A stretch of 5,401 bases of DNA from Actinomycetes bacterium (GTDB lineage: Bacteria > Actinomycetota > Coriobacteriia > Anaerosomatales > JAJZPX01): contig JAJZPX010000157.1 in assembly GCA_021811025.1 (NCBI GenBank), forward strand, positions 1 to 5,401, given 5' to 3'. The notes under the pieces were generated by a model, which saw only the letters and a program-made list of their open reading frames with translations, made no database searches and was not told where the DNA came from. Positions 1 to 5,401 of the stretch are shown here, in pieces. The position numbers were made by a program, and so were the translations under genes. Position 1 is the first letter of the stretch, and the number at the start of each line of letters is the position of its first letter.

Positions 1-446
1 AGCTGATCGACAGACCGGTCGCGATCGTCCCCACCACGTCCGTCCCGCAGGCGTTCGCCGCCATGCTCGCGTTCGATCCCTCCGCGCCGCTGGACGGCAA
101 CGTGGCGGAGATGACCGAGGCGGCCGGACGCGTCCGGACGGGCGAGGTCACGACGGCCGTGAAGGACAGCGCCGGCAAGGTCGGCAGGATCTCGGCCGGG
201 CAGATCATCGGCATCGCGGATCACGAGATCGAGGTCGTCGGCACGGACGTCGGCGACGTCGCCGCACGCCTCCTCGACGTCATCGCCGGCGGCGGCGAGA
301 CGCTGACGGTCCTCGGGGGCGAGCAGATGTCGGACGACGAGCTCGAGGCGCTCACGAAGCGCCTGGCGGAGGCGCATCCGGAGCTCGAGGTCGAGTCGCA
401 TCGCGGCGACCAGCCGCTGTACCCGGTGCTCCTGGCGGTGGAGTAG
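1..446 (+). CDS. fakA: FakA-like (DAK2/YloV family) fatty acid kinase subunit, C-terminal part only
   Basis: The reading frame is open from the window edge (first whole codon at 3) to TAG at 444-446, giving about 147 C-terminal residues; the 5' end lies outside. The visible part matches the C-terminal domain of DAK2-domain (YloV/FakA) proteins: a VPTTSVPQAFAAMLAFDP segment near the left edge, then a NVAEMTEAA..VRTGEVTTAVKDS segment, an SAGQIIGIADHEIE strand pair, and a closing DQPLYPVLLAVE like the usual GxQPxYPxxxxVE ending. In characterised systems FakA binds ATP through its N-terminal DhaL-like domain and phosphorylates fatty acids presented by FakB; the N-terminal domain is not visible here. 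The next gene, 34 nt downstream, is a DegV/FakB-type protein, which supports the FakA reading. An ATG at 63 is internal to the domain and is not the start. Family assignment is confident; the kinase role is inferred from family and neighbour. Confidence 0.88.
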   Translation, partial: LIDRPVAIVPTTSVPQAFAAMLAFDPSAPLDGNVAEMTEAAGRVRTGEVTTAVKDSAGKVGRISAGQIIGIADHEIEVVGTDVGDVAARLLDVIAGGGETLTVLGGEQMSDDELEALTKRLAEAHPELEVESHRGDQPLYPVLLAVE

Positions 447-464
447 CCGCCGGGACGAGCCGCG

Positions 465-470
465 AAGGAG
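465..470 (+). promoter_or_regulatory. Ribosome binding site (AAGGAG) that decides the DegV start
   Basis: AAGGAG ends 10 nt before the ATG at 481 but only 1 nt before the in-frame GTG at 472. The spacing therefore favours ATG 481 over the longer GTG start. The protein from 481 begins MTEVGLVCDST, the usual DegV N-terminus. Confidence 0.75.
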
Positions 471-480
471 CGTGGACGTT

Positions 481-1332
481 ATGACCGAAGTCGGCCTGGT
501 GTGTGACAGCACGTGCGATCTCGGGCCGGAGTGGCTGGCCGAGCGCAACGTGGCGATGGTGCCGCTGCGCGTCCAGTTCGGCGACGAGACGTCGCTCGAC
601 TGGGTCGGGCTCAGGCCGCTGGACTTCTACGCGAAGCTCAAGGTGTCCCCGATCCTCCCGAAGACCTCTCAGCCGTCGCCCGCGGATTTCGCCGAGACGT
701 ACGCGCGGCTGGCGGGCGAGGGGGCTGACGAGATCGTCGTCGTCACGCTGTCGTCGCGGCTCTCCGGCACGTTCGAGTCCGCGTCGCTGGCCGCGGCGGA
801 TGCTCCGGTCCCCATCCGCCTCGTCGACAGCCGCAGCGCGAGCCAGGGCACGGGGCTCGTGGTGAAGGCCGCGGTCGAGGCGCGGGACGCCGGGGGCTCG
901 GCCGAGAAGGTCGAGGCCGCTGCGAGGCGCGCCGCCGCCGAGGTCCACGTGTACTTCGTGGTCGAGACGCTCGAGTACCTCGTGAAGGGCGGCCGCGCCG
1001 GCCGCGCGCAGGCTCTGGCGGCGTCGCTGCTCAACATCAAGCCGGTGCTGCACATCGGCGGCGACGGCGTCATCGAACCGTACAGGAAGGTGAAGGGCAT
1101 GCGCAGCGCCATCGAGGAGATCGCCTCCCGCCTCGCCGCGGACTCGCAGTCCGCGCCCATGCGCGTCTCGATCCTGTCCGGAGGCGACCGGGCGCTGATC
1201 GACGACATGATCGCCGCGCTCGCGAGGAGCGGCGCGCGCTACGACGTCGAGTCCGTCGGCATGGTTGGCGCCGTCATCGGCACGTACACGGGGTCCGAGG
1301 TCATCGGCATCGCGTACCATCCGGCGGGATAG
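481..1332 (+). CDS. DegV family fatty acid-binding protein (FakB-like)
   Basis: This is a complete 283-residue protein, the normal DegV-family length (about 280). Seen in order: the N-terminal DSTCDL motif (residues 9-14), KTSQPSP (61-67), LSSRLSGTF (90-98), a VDSRSASQGTGLVV segment, the VETLEYLVKGGRAGR motif (161-175), and LLNIKPVLHI (183-192) followed by GDG. T62 and S95 lie where FakB proteins hold the fatty acid carboxylate, judged by motif rather than alignment. DegV/FakB proteins bind one fatty acid in a buried pocket and present it to FakA for phosphorylation; the acyl phosphate then feeds phospholipid synthesis. The FakA-like gene lies immediately upstream, so the two probably form one cytoplasmic enzyme. 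ATG 481 is preferred over GTG 472 because of RBS spacing. recG follows after 7 nt, so the genes are likely co-transcribed. Chain-length preference cannot be read from the sequence. Confidence 0.93.
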   Translation: MTEVGLVCDSTCDLGPEWLAERNVAMVPLRVQFGDETSLDWVGLRPLDFYAKLKVSPILPKTSQPSPADFAETYARLAGEGADEIVVVTLSSRLSGTFESASLAAADAPVPIRLVDSRSASQGTGLVVKAAVEARDAGGSAEKVEAAARRAAAEVHVYFVVETLEYLVKGGRAGRAQALAASLLNIKPVLHIGGDGVIEPYRKVKGMRSAIEEIASRLAADSQSAPMRVSILSGGDRALIDDMIAALARSGARYDVESVGMVGAVIGTYTGSEVIGIAYHPAG

Positions 1333-1339
1333 CGCCGCG

Positions 1340-3445
1340 ATGCCCGGCGCGGCCGACAGGATCGCCCGCCTCGCCGCGTGGGATGAGCCGGTGACCGCGG
1401 TGCGCCTGGTCAACGCGGGGCGTGCGGAGGCCCTCGGCAAGCTGGGCATCGTCAGCGTCGAGCAGCTGCTCCGCCACTACCCGTTTCGCTACCTCGACCT
1501 CACCTCCACTTCCTCCATAGACAAGCTCCGCGTGGGACAGGACGTGACGGTCGTCGGCAAGGTCCACGCGGTCACCGTCAAGCGCCCGCGCCACAACCTC
1601 TCGGTCACCGAGGTCGCCCTCGTCGACGGGACCGGCGTGCTGATAGGCGTGTGGTTCAACGCGAGCTGGATGGCCGGGCAGCTCCACGAGGGCGACCACG
1701 TCGCGTTCGCCGGCCGCGTCGAGATCTCATACGGCATGAGGCAGATGAAGACGCCCATCTACGAGAAGCTCTCGGCCGAGGAAGGCGCGGAGGAGGTCGC
1801 GCGCGTCATCCCGATCCACCGCGCGACGGCCGCGCTCTCGGCGAACTGGGTGCGCCGCCTCGTTCGCGAGGCCCTGGATGCGTTCGGCGACGTCCCGGAC
1901 TTCCTCCCCGCCGAGCTGCGCCTGCGCCGCGGGCTGCCGGCGCTCGCCGACGCGATCGCGCAGGTGCACTTCCCCGACTCGATGCCTCGGGCCGAGGAGG
2001 CCCGCCGGCGGTTCGCGTACGAGGAGCTGCTGACGCTGCAGCTCGGGCTGGCGATGCGCCGGCACGCGCTGACGGAGGGCCTGCCGGGCTTCCGGCACGC
2101 CGCCGGCGGCCCGCGCCAGGCGAAGCTGCGCGCCGCGCTGCCGTTCGAGCTCACCGGCGATCAGCAGCGGGCCGCGGGCGAGATCCTGCGCGATATGGCT
2201 TCGCCTCACCCGATGAACCGCATGCTCCTCGGCGACGTAGGCACCGGCAAGACGGCCGTCGCGGCGATCGCGATAGCCGTCGCGGCCGACGGCGGCGGTC
2301 AGGCGGCGATGATGGCGCCGACGGAGGTGCTCGCCGCGCAGTACGCCCGCGCGGTCGGCCCGCTGCTCGACACGGCGGGCATCCCGTGGGCGCTGCTGAC
2401 CGGCGGCACGCCCGCGGCGGAGGCTCGCGGAATCCGCGACGGCATCGCTGCCGGGAGCGTCTCGGCCTTGCTCGGGACGCACGCGCTCCTGCAGGAGAGC
2501 GTGGCGTTCGCGCGCCTCACGCTCGCGATCGTAGACGAGCAGCACCGCTTCGGCGTCAGCCAGCGCCTCGGCCTGCGCGCGAAGGGCGAAACGGCCGACC
2601 TGCTCGTCATGACCGCGACGCCGATCCCGCGCAGCCTCGCGCTCACTCTCTACGGCGACCTCGACACCAGCGTCCTTCGCGAGAGACCGGGCGGCCGCGA
2701 CCTCGCGAGCCACGTGAAGACCGAGGCCGTGCACCGCACCCGGCGCGACGAGGCGTACGGGCGCGTGCGGGCCGAGGCGGCCGCGGGGCGACAGGCGTAC
2801 GTGGTCTGCCCGCTGGTCGACGAGTCGGACGAGACTTCGGCGAAGGCCGCGACGGCCGAGGCCGAGCGTCTGCGCAAGAGGGTCTTCCCCGACCTGCGCG
2901 TCGGCCTGCTCACGGGGCAGATGAAGCCGACGGAGAAGGCCGCGGCGATGGACGCCTTCCGGGCGGGGGAGTTCGACGTCCTGGTCGCCACGACCGTCGT
3001 CGAGGTAGGCGTCGACGTGCCGAACGCCACCGTGATGATCGTCGAGGACGCCGAGCGCTTCGGCCTGGCTCAGCTGCACCAGCTTCGGGGCCGGGTCGGC
3101 AGGGGGGAGCACCCGGGCGCGTTCCTCCTGTTCGCCGACCCGAAGACGCCGGACGGGCGCAAGCGGATGGCGGCGATCGAGCAGACCACGGACGGCTTCG
3201 AGCTGGCCGAGGCGGACCTCGAGCTCCGCGGAGAGGGACAGGTGCTCGGCGAACGCCAGCACGGGCTGCCGGAGCTTCGGCTTGCGTCGGTGACGCGCGA
3301 CGCGGAGCTTCTCGCGCAGGCTCGCGACGATGCCCGCGCGCTCGTCGCGGACGACCCCGCGCTCAAGCGCGCCGAGCACGGTCCGCTCCTGCGCGAGGTT
3401 CGTCACCGCTTCGCCGAGGCGTGGGAGTGGGTGAGCGCGGGGTGA
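1340..3445 (+). CDS. recG: ATP-dependent DNA helicase RecG
   Basis: This 701-residue protein has the usual RecG length. It remodels stalled replication forks and branch-migrates Holliday and D-loop junctions. An OB-fold wedge domain occupies about residues 67-140, with a QDVTVVGKV strand at its start. The helicase core begins with PFELTGDQQ (268-276), then Walker A GDVGTGKT (298-305), DEQHRFG (399-405; DEQH is the RecG box II), MTATPIPR (424-431), TTVVEVGVDVPNA (551-563) and QLRGRVGRG (581-589). The C-terminal TRG-type motif follows at DGFELAEADLELRGEG (618-633) and VLGERQHG (635-642). It has RGEG where E. coli has RGPG, a variation I recall as common in actinobacterial RecG. The frame is open upstream to an ATG at 1265, inside degV; the ATG at 1340, 7 nt after the degV stop, gives the normal N-terminus. 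The ribosome binding site is weak, so translation may depend on coupling to degV. All catalytic motifs are intact. Confidence 0.97.
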   Translation: MPGAADRIARLAAWDEPVTAVRLVNAGRAEALGKLGIVSVEQLLRHYPFRYLDLTSTSSIDKLRVGQDVTVVGKVHAVTVKRPRHNLSVTEVALVDGTGVLIGVWFNASWMAGQLHEGDHVAFAGRVEISYGMRQMKTPIYEKLSAEEGAEEVARVIPIHRATAALSANWVRRLVREALDAFGDVPDFLPAELRLRRGLPALADAIAQVHFPDSMPRAEEARRRFAYEELLTLQLGLAMRRHALTEGLPGFRHAAGGPRQAKLRAALPFELTGDQQRAAGEILRDMASPHPMNRMLLGDVGTGKTAVAAIAIAVAADGGGQAAMMAPTEVLAAQYARAVGPLLDTAGIPWALLTGGTPAAEARGIRDGIAAGSVSALLGTHALLQESVAFARLTLAIVDEQHRFGVSQRLGLRAKGETADLLVMTATPIPRSLALTLYGDLDTSVLRERPGGRDLASHVKTEAVHRTRRDEAYGRVRAEAAAGRQAYVVCPLVDESDETSAKAATAEAERLRKRVFPDLRVGLLTGQMKPTEKAAAMDAFRAGEFDVLVATTVVEVGVDVPNATVMIVEDAERFGLAQLHQLRGRVGRGEHPGAFLLFADPKTPDGRKRMAAIEQTTDGFELAEADLELRGEGQVLGERQHGLPELRLASVTRDAELLAQARDDARALVADDPALKRAEHGPLLREVRHRFAEAWEWVSAG

Positions 3446-4023
3446 GGATCGTCGCCGGGGAGTGGCGCGGCCGTCGAATCGTCTCGCCCAAGGGCGAGCG
3501 CACGCGCCCCACCCAGGACCGAGTTCGCGAGGCGCTGTTCAGCGCGCTCACCTCACAGATGGGGCCCGGCATCGCGGAGGCCGAGGTCCTCGACGCGTTC
3601 GCCGGGAGCGGGGCGCTCGGCCTCGAGGCGCTGTCGCGCGGGGCGTCCCGCGCCGTGTTCGTCGAGCAGGACCACGACGCGCGCCGGGCGCTGGAGGCCA
3701 ACGTGAGCGCGCTCGGTGCGGAGCGGCGCGCGCGCATCGTCGCAGGTGACGCGTTCACCCTGGCGCGGCGCCGCGCCCTGCCCGGCGGCCCGTTCGGTTT
3801 GATTCTTCTCGACCCTCCCTATAGAATCGAGGCTGCTCGCGTCGGCGTCCTGCTCGACGACTTGGTCGCGGCGGGCGCCGCCAGCGGGGGCGCTACGGTC
3901 GTCTGGGAGCACGCGGGCGACGCTCCCGCTGCATGGCCCGAGGGCTTCGAAGTCCACAGCACCAAGCGCTACGGGTCCACGACGATCGATATCGCACGCA
4001 TCCGGATGGGACGACACGCGTGA
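3442..4023 (+). CDS. rsmD: 16S rRNA (guanine(966)-N(2))-methyltransferase RsmD
   Basis: This 193-residue protein matches the RsmD family in length and motifs. The family uses S-adenosylmethionine to methylate G966 of 16S rRNA (E. coli numbering) during small-subunit assembly. It starts (V/M)RIVAGEWRGRRI, the typical RsmD N-terminus, followed by TRPTQDRVREALFSAL. The SAM-binding motif I is VLDAFAGSGALGLEALSRGA (residues 49-68), an acidic residue follows in VFVEQD, and the catalytic DPPY is at 124-127. The start is GTG 3442, which overlaps the recG stop by 4 nt (GTGA); in-frame GTGs at 3421 and 3427 would add residues not typical of the family. A weak GGGTGAG at 3429-3435 precedes it. The overlap suggests translational coupling to recG. 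Codons around the DPPY motif are unusually AT-rich, as described under the promoter candidate. Confidence 0.95.
   Translation: MRIVAGEWRGRRIVSPKGERTRPTQDRVREALFSALTSQMGPGIAEAEVLDAFAGSGALGLEALSRGASRAVFVEQDHDARRALEANVSALGAERRARIVAGDAFTLARRRALPGGPFGLILLDPPYRIEAARVGVLLDDLVAAGAASGGATVVWEHAGDAPAAWPEGFEVHSTKRYGSTTIDIARIRMGRHA
3799..3827 (+). promoter_or_regulatory. Candidate sigma70-type promoter inside rsmD, reading toward coaD
   Basis: TTGATT (3799-3804) and TAGAAT (3822-3827) are separated by 17 bp, the preferred spacing for housekeeping sigma factors. They match TTGACA at 4 of 6 and TATAAT at 5 of 6 positions. They lie in a locally AT-rich patch (about 46% GC over 3796-3830) within a very GC-rich gene. 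The codons used there (TTG, ATT, CTT, CCT, TAT, AGA) are ones this gene otherwise mostly avoids, and the protein motif does not force them. It would drive coaD and the genes after it, with a leader of about 185 nt. No experimental support is visible. Confidence 0.4.
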
Positions 4024-4511
4024 ACCGAGCCATCTGCCCCGGCACGTTCGACCCCGTCACCAACGGGCACCTCGACATCATCGAGCGTTCGGCCGGCCTC
4101 TTCGACGAGGTGATCGTCGCCGTCGCGCTCAACCCGGAGAAGCGCGGCGGCCCGCTGTTCAGCCTCGAGGAGCGGGAGTCGTTCCTGCGCGACGCGACCG
4201 CGCACCTCCCCAACGTGACGGTTCAGTCCTTCGACGGGCTCCTCATCCAGCTCGCCGACGAACTCGGCGCGCATGTGATCGTGAAGGGCCTGCGCGCGGT
4301 GTCCGACTTCGAGAGCGAGTTCCAGCAGGCGCAGCTCAACCATAGACTCGATACCAAGGTCGAGACTATGTTTATCATGGCTATACCTGAATACACGTAC
4401 CTGAGCTCTTCGGCCGTGAGGGAGATCGCGGCCCTCGGGGGCGACGTGAGCGGGATGGTGCCCGCGAGCGTGGTCGACGCCCTCGCGAAGCGTCTCAAGC
4501 TGGCCCGATAG
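4020..4511 (+). CDS. coaD: Phosphopantetheine adenylyltransferase CoaD
   Basis: This 163-residue protein has the standard CoaD length. The enzyme transfers AMP from ATP to 4'-phosphopantetheine to make dephospho-CoA, the penultimate step of coenzyme A synthesis, in the cytoplasm. The N-terminus reads (V/M)NRAICPGTFDPVTNGHLDII: the PGTFDPVTNGH segment contains the nucleotidyltransferase TxGH-type motif (T14-N15-G16-H17). The C-terminal YLSSSAVRE (127-135) is the family's SSxxVR/K signature for ATP phosphates. DELGAHVIVKGLRAVSDFESE and a following N..L...ETMFIM stretch are also typical. The start is GTG 4020, overlapping the rsmD stop by 4 nt; GGATGGGA at 4004-4011 lies 8 nt upstream as a plausible ribosome binding site. 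Longer upstream starts lack family similarity. The rsmD-coaD pairing is widely conserved in bacteria. Codons at 4341-4400 are unusually AT-rich. Confidence 0.97.
   Translation: MNRAICPGTFDPVTNGHLDIIERSAGLFDEVIVAVALNPEKRGGPLFSLEERESFLRDATAHLPNVTVQSFDGLLIQLADELGAHVIVKGLRAVSDFESEFQQAQLNHRLDTKVETMFIMAIPEYTYLSSSAVREIAALGGDVSGMVPASVVDALAKRLKLAR
4343..4387 (+). promoter_or_regulatory. AT-rich patch in coaD with weak promoter-like hexamers
   Basis: Positions 4341-4400 contain 25 G/C in 60 bases (42%), far below the surrounding DNA. Within it TAGACT (4343-4348) and TATGTT (4367-4372) are 18 bp apart, each 4 of 6 to consensus; TATACC (4382-4387) is an alternative -10 without a clear -35. Such a promoter would serve the gene starting at 4524. 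The hexamers are weak and the call is tentative. Confidence 0.2.
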
Positions 4512-4516
4512 GGAGG
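4512..4516 (+). promoter_or_regulatory. Strong ribosome binding site (GGAGG) for the coiled-coil gene
   Basis: GGAGG, within GGGAGGT directly after the coaD stop, lies 7 nt before ATG 4524, an ideal spacing. It would be 16 nt from the next in-frame ATG at 4533, so it fixes the start at 4524. It is much stronger than the sites of recG and rsmD, which suggests more efficient independent translation. Confidence 0.8.
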
Positions 4517-4523
4517 TCGTTCG

Positions 4524-4982
4524 ATGGATATCATGGCGCTCATCGACCGTATCGAGGAGCTTGTCGACAACGGGCGCAACGTGCCCTTCAGCAACGGGCG
4601 CATCGTGGACGCCGACAAGATCTACGAGATCGTCGACGAGATCCGCGCGCAGTTCCCCGACGAGCTGAAGCAGGCGCGCTGGATCGTCAAGGAGCGCCAG
4701 GAGATGGTCGAGGAGGCCGAGAAGGAGGCCAACCGCATCCTCGAGGAGGCGCGTGACCGCGCGCAATCGCTCGCGAGCGAGCAGGAGATCGTGAAGCTCG
4801 CCGAGAGCCAGGCCGCCGAGATCCTCGACAACGCGCGGGCGCGCGAGCGCGAGATCCGGCTCGGCGCCGAAGATTACGCGGACGAGATGCTGGCGAACCT
4901 GGAGGTCAACCTCGGCAAGCTCCTGACCGCGGTCCAGCGCGGCCGCGACCGTCTGCAGGGCAAGGTCAGCCAGCGCGCCTAG
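4524..4982 (+). CDS. Coiled-coil protein, SepIVA/DivIVA-like, following coaD
   Basis: This is a 152-residue, highly charged and mostly helical protein with no signal peptide or membrane segment. An N-terminal part (residues 1-50) has LIDRIEELVDNG, a VPFSNGRIVDADKIYEIVDEIR stretch and then FPDELKQARWIVKERQEM. From about 52 to 125 a continuous Glu/Arg/Ala-rich helix has coiled-coil character, with related segments at 68-80 and 96-108 offset by 28 residues (four heptads). Automated annotation often calls such proteins ATP synthase subunit B-like or ATPase because of the helix; no nucleotide-binding motif is present, so an ATPase role is not supported. A small coiled-coil gene beside a DUF177 gene is typical of actinobacteria. 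In Mycobacterium tuberculosis the equivalent neighbour of the DUF177 gene is SepIVA (Rv2927c), a DivIVA-like septation and envelope factor. A scaffold role in division or growth is inferred from that context. It sits 12 nt after coaD, so co-transcription is likely. Confidence 0.82.
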   Translation: MDIMALIDRIEELVDNGRNVPFSNGRIVDADKIYEIVDEIRAQFPDELKQARWIVKERQEMVEEAEKEANRILEEARDRAQSLASEQEIVKLAESQAAEILDNARAREREIRLGAEDYADEMLANLEVNLGKLLTAVQRGRDRLQGKVSQRA

Positions 4983-5001
4983 CGCCTTCACCGCACGCCC
5001 T

Positions 5002-5035
5002 CGGCCGGACGTGGGATACACCCCTCGTCCGGCCG
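5002..5035 (+). terminator. Strong intergenic hairpin, possible terminator or attenuator
   Basis: CGGCCGGACG (5002-5011) and CGTCCGGCCG (5026-5035) are exact reverse complements. After one T-T mismatch, three more G-C pairs (5013-5015 with 5022-5024) can form around a 6-nt loop, so the stem is long and GC-rich. It starts 19 nt after the upstream stop and ends 24 nt before the next start. No T-tract follows, so it is not a classical intrinsic terminator. GC-rich actinobacteria often have hairpins without T-tracts; it could also be an attenuator, a processing site or a 3'-end stabiliser. Confidence 0.5.
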
Positions 5036-5047
5036 TTCGTCGCAGGC

Positions 5048-5054
5048 AAAGGAG
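5048..5054 (+). promoter_or_regulatory. Ribosome binding site (AAAGGAG) for the DUF177 gene
   Basis: AAAGGAG lies 5 nt before ATG 5060 and supports that start over the in-frame ATG at 5072. It is 12 nt beyond the intergenic hairpin, so it would stay accessible when the hairpin forms. Confidence 0.75.
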
Positions 5055-5059
5055 CCCGG

Positions 5060-5401
5060 ATGGATCACTACATGGTCGAGCTCGGACCCATCCTCGACGT
5101 CATCGGAAGCGAGATGCGCGTGTCCGACAACGTCGAGCTCGAGCCGCTGTGCGTGGGCGACGAGCAGTTCACCTTCACCAAGCCGGTCACGCTCGAGGTG
5201 ACGCTCACGAACACCTCGGCCGGCGTCGTCGGTAGCGGGCGGGTGCGCGCCACCGTCTCCACCGCATGCTCTCGATGCCTCGAGGTCTTCGAGATGCCGC
5301 TCGAGGGCGACATCGAGGCCTTCTACGTGGGTCCCGCGCACGCGGCCGAGATGCCCGAGGAGCAGCAGGTGGAGCCGATCCGCGAGGGCCGCATCGACCT
5401 C
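5060..5401 (+). CDS. DUF177 (YceD) family protein, N-terminal part, runs off the window
   Basis: An open frame from ATG 5060 continues without a stop to the last base, giving 114 residues; the C-terminus is missing. The sequence begins MDHYMVELGPILDVIGSE. It contains a beta-rich segment (FTFTKPVTLEVTLTNTSAGVV, then SGRVRATVSTACSRCLEVFEMPLEG) with the C-x-x-C-L signature (C70, C73) typical of DUF177 proteins, followed by the acidic EMPEEQQVE region and GRIDL. The second Cys pair expected near the C-terminus lies outside. In bacteria this gene usually precedes rpmF (ribosomal protein L32), often followed by plsX or rnc. The E. coli homologue YceD has been linked to 23S rRNA/large-subunit biogenesis and plant homologues to plastid 23S rRNA; the biochemical activity is not well defined. 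The 77-nt gap before it contains the hairpin, so this gene may be partly separated in transcription from those upstream. Confidence 0.85.
   Translation, partial: MDHYMVELGPILDVIGSEMRVSDNVELEPLCVGDEQFTFTKPVTLEVTLTNTSAGVVGSGRVRATVSTACSRCLEVFEMPLEGDIEAFYVGPAHAAEMPEEQQVEPIREGRIDL

Noticed and set aside
63..446. A separate 127-residue protein starting at ATG 63
   Set aside because: The same frame is open to the window edge and the upstream residues (VAIVPTTSVPQAFAA) belong to the same FakA-type domain.
472..480. GTG 472 as the start of the DegV protein
   Set aside because: The AAGGAG site is only 1 nt away, too close for initiation, and DegV proteins start just before the DST motif, which fits ATG 481.
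1265..1339. An N-terminal extension of RecG from the in-frame ATG at 1265
   Set aside because: It would overlap degV by 68 nt, and the added residues are Ser/Arg-rich and unlike RecG. ATG 1340 gives the usual N-terminus.
1727..3406. A 559-codon open frame on the minus strand across recG, and several other long minus-strand frames
   Set aside because: These are shadows of GC-rich codon bias: the translations are Arg/Ala/Gly/Asp-rich with no recognisable domain, while the + strand encodes an intact RecG with all motifs.
1651..4023. A 790-codon + strand frame that looks like a fusion of a long N-terminal region to RsmD
   Set aside because: The first roughly 597 codons are the out-of-frame reading of recG, low-complexity Arg/Ala/Gly. 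The RsmD part begins cleanly at GTG 3442.
4524..4982. Annotation of the coiled-coil protein as an ATP synthase B or V-ATPase subunit
   Set aside because: The resemblance rests on a charged helix. There is no N-terminal membrane segment as in subunit b, and no ATP synthase genes are nearby in the window.
5011..5235. A 74-codon + strand frame starting in the intergenic hairpin
   Set aside because: It is Arg/His-rich without a ribosome binding site and overlaps the DUF177 gene, which has a clear site, start and family motif.

Overview
This is a gene-dense, very GC-rich stretch with every gene on the + strand and almost no intergenic space. It reads as part of a conserved bacterial housekeeping operon. 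The order is a DAK2/FakA-type protein (3' end only), a DegV/FakB-type protein, recG, rsmD, coaD, a small coiled-coil protein of the SepIVA/DivIVA-like kind, and the start of a DUF177 (YceD) gene. This order, the strong GC bias, the GTG starts and the actinobacterial-looking C-terminal motif of RecG suggest an actinomycete-lineage bacterium (Actinomycetota). I cannot fix the class from sequence alone; a deep branch such as Coriobacteriia is plausible.

Layout. Positions 1-446 hold the C-terminal domain of a FakA-like fatty acid kinase subunit. Positions 481-1332 encode a complete DegV-family protein with the lipid-binding motifs of FakB. Positions 1340-3445 encode the RecG branch-migration helicase. 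rsmD (3442-4023) and coaD (4020-4511) follow, each starting at a GTG whose last two bases lie in the upstream stop, giving 4-nt GTGA overlaps. A 152-residue helical protein (4524-4982) has an ideal ribosome binding site. The only gap of note, 4983-5059, contains a perfect 10-bp inverted repeat. A DUF177 gene opens at 5060 and runs off the window.

How they fit together. FakA and FakB form one enzyme that phosphorylates fatty acids for phospholipid synthesis. RecG handles stalled forks and recombination intermediates. RsmD methylates 16S rRNA, and CoaD makes dephospho-CoA. The coiled-coil protein is probably envelope or division related. DUF177 genes normally precede rpmF (L32) and often lipid genes just downstream. 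The tight spacing and overlaps imply co-transcription and translational coupling up to the 4982/5060 gap.

I found no mobile element, CRISPR array, RNA gene or clearly novel system. The points most worth a second look are a promoter-like, AT-rich patch inside rsmD, a second AT-rich patch inside coaD, the intergenic hairpin, and the adjacent FakA-FakB pair.
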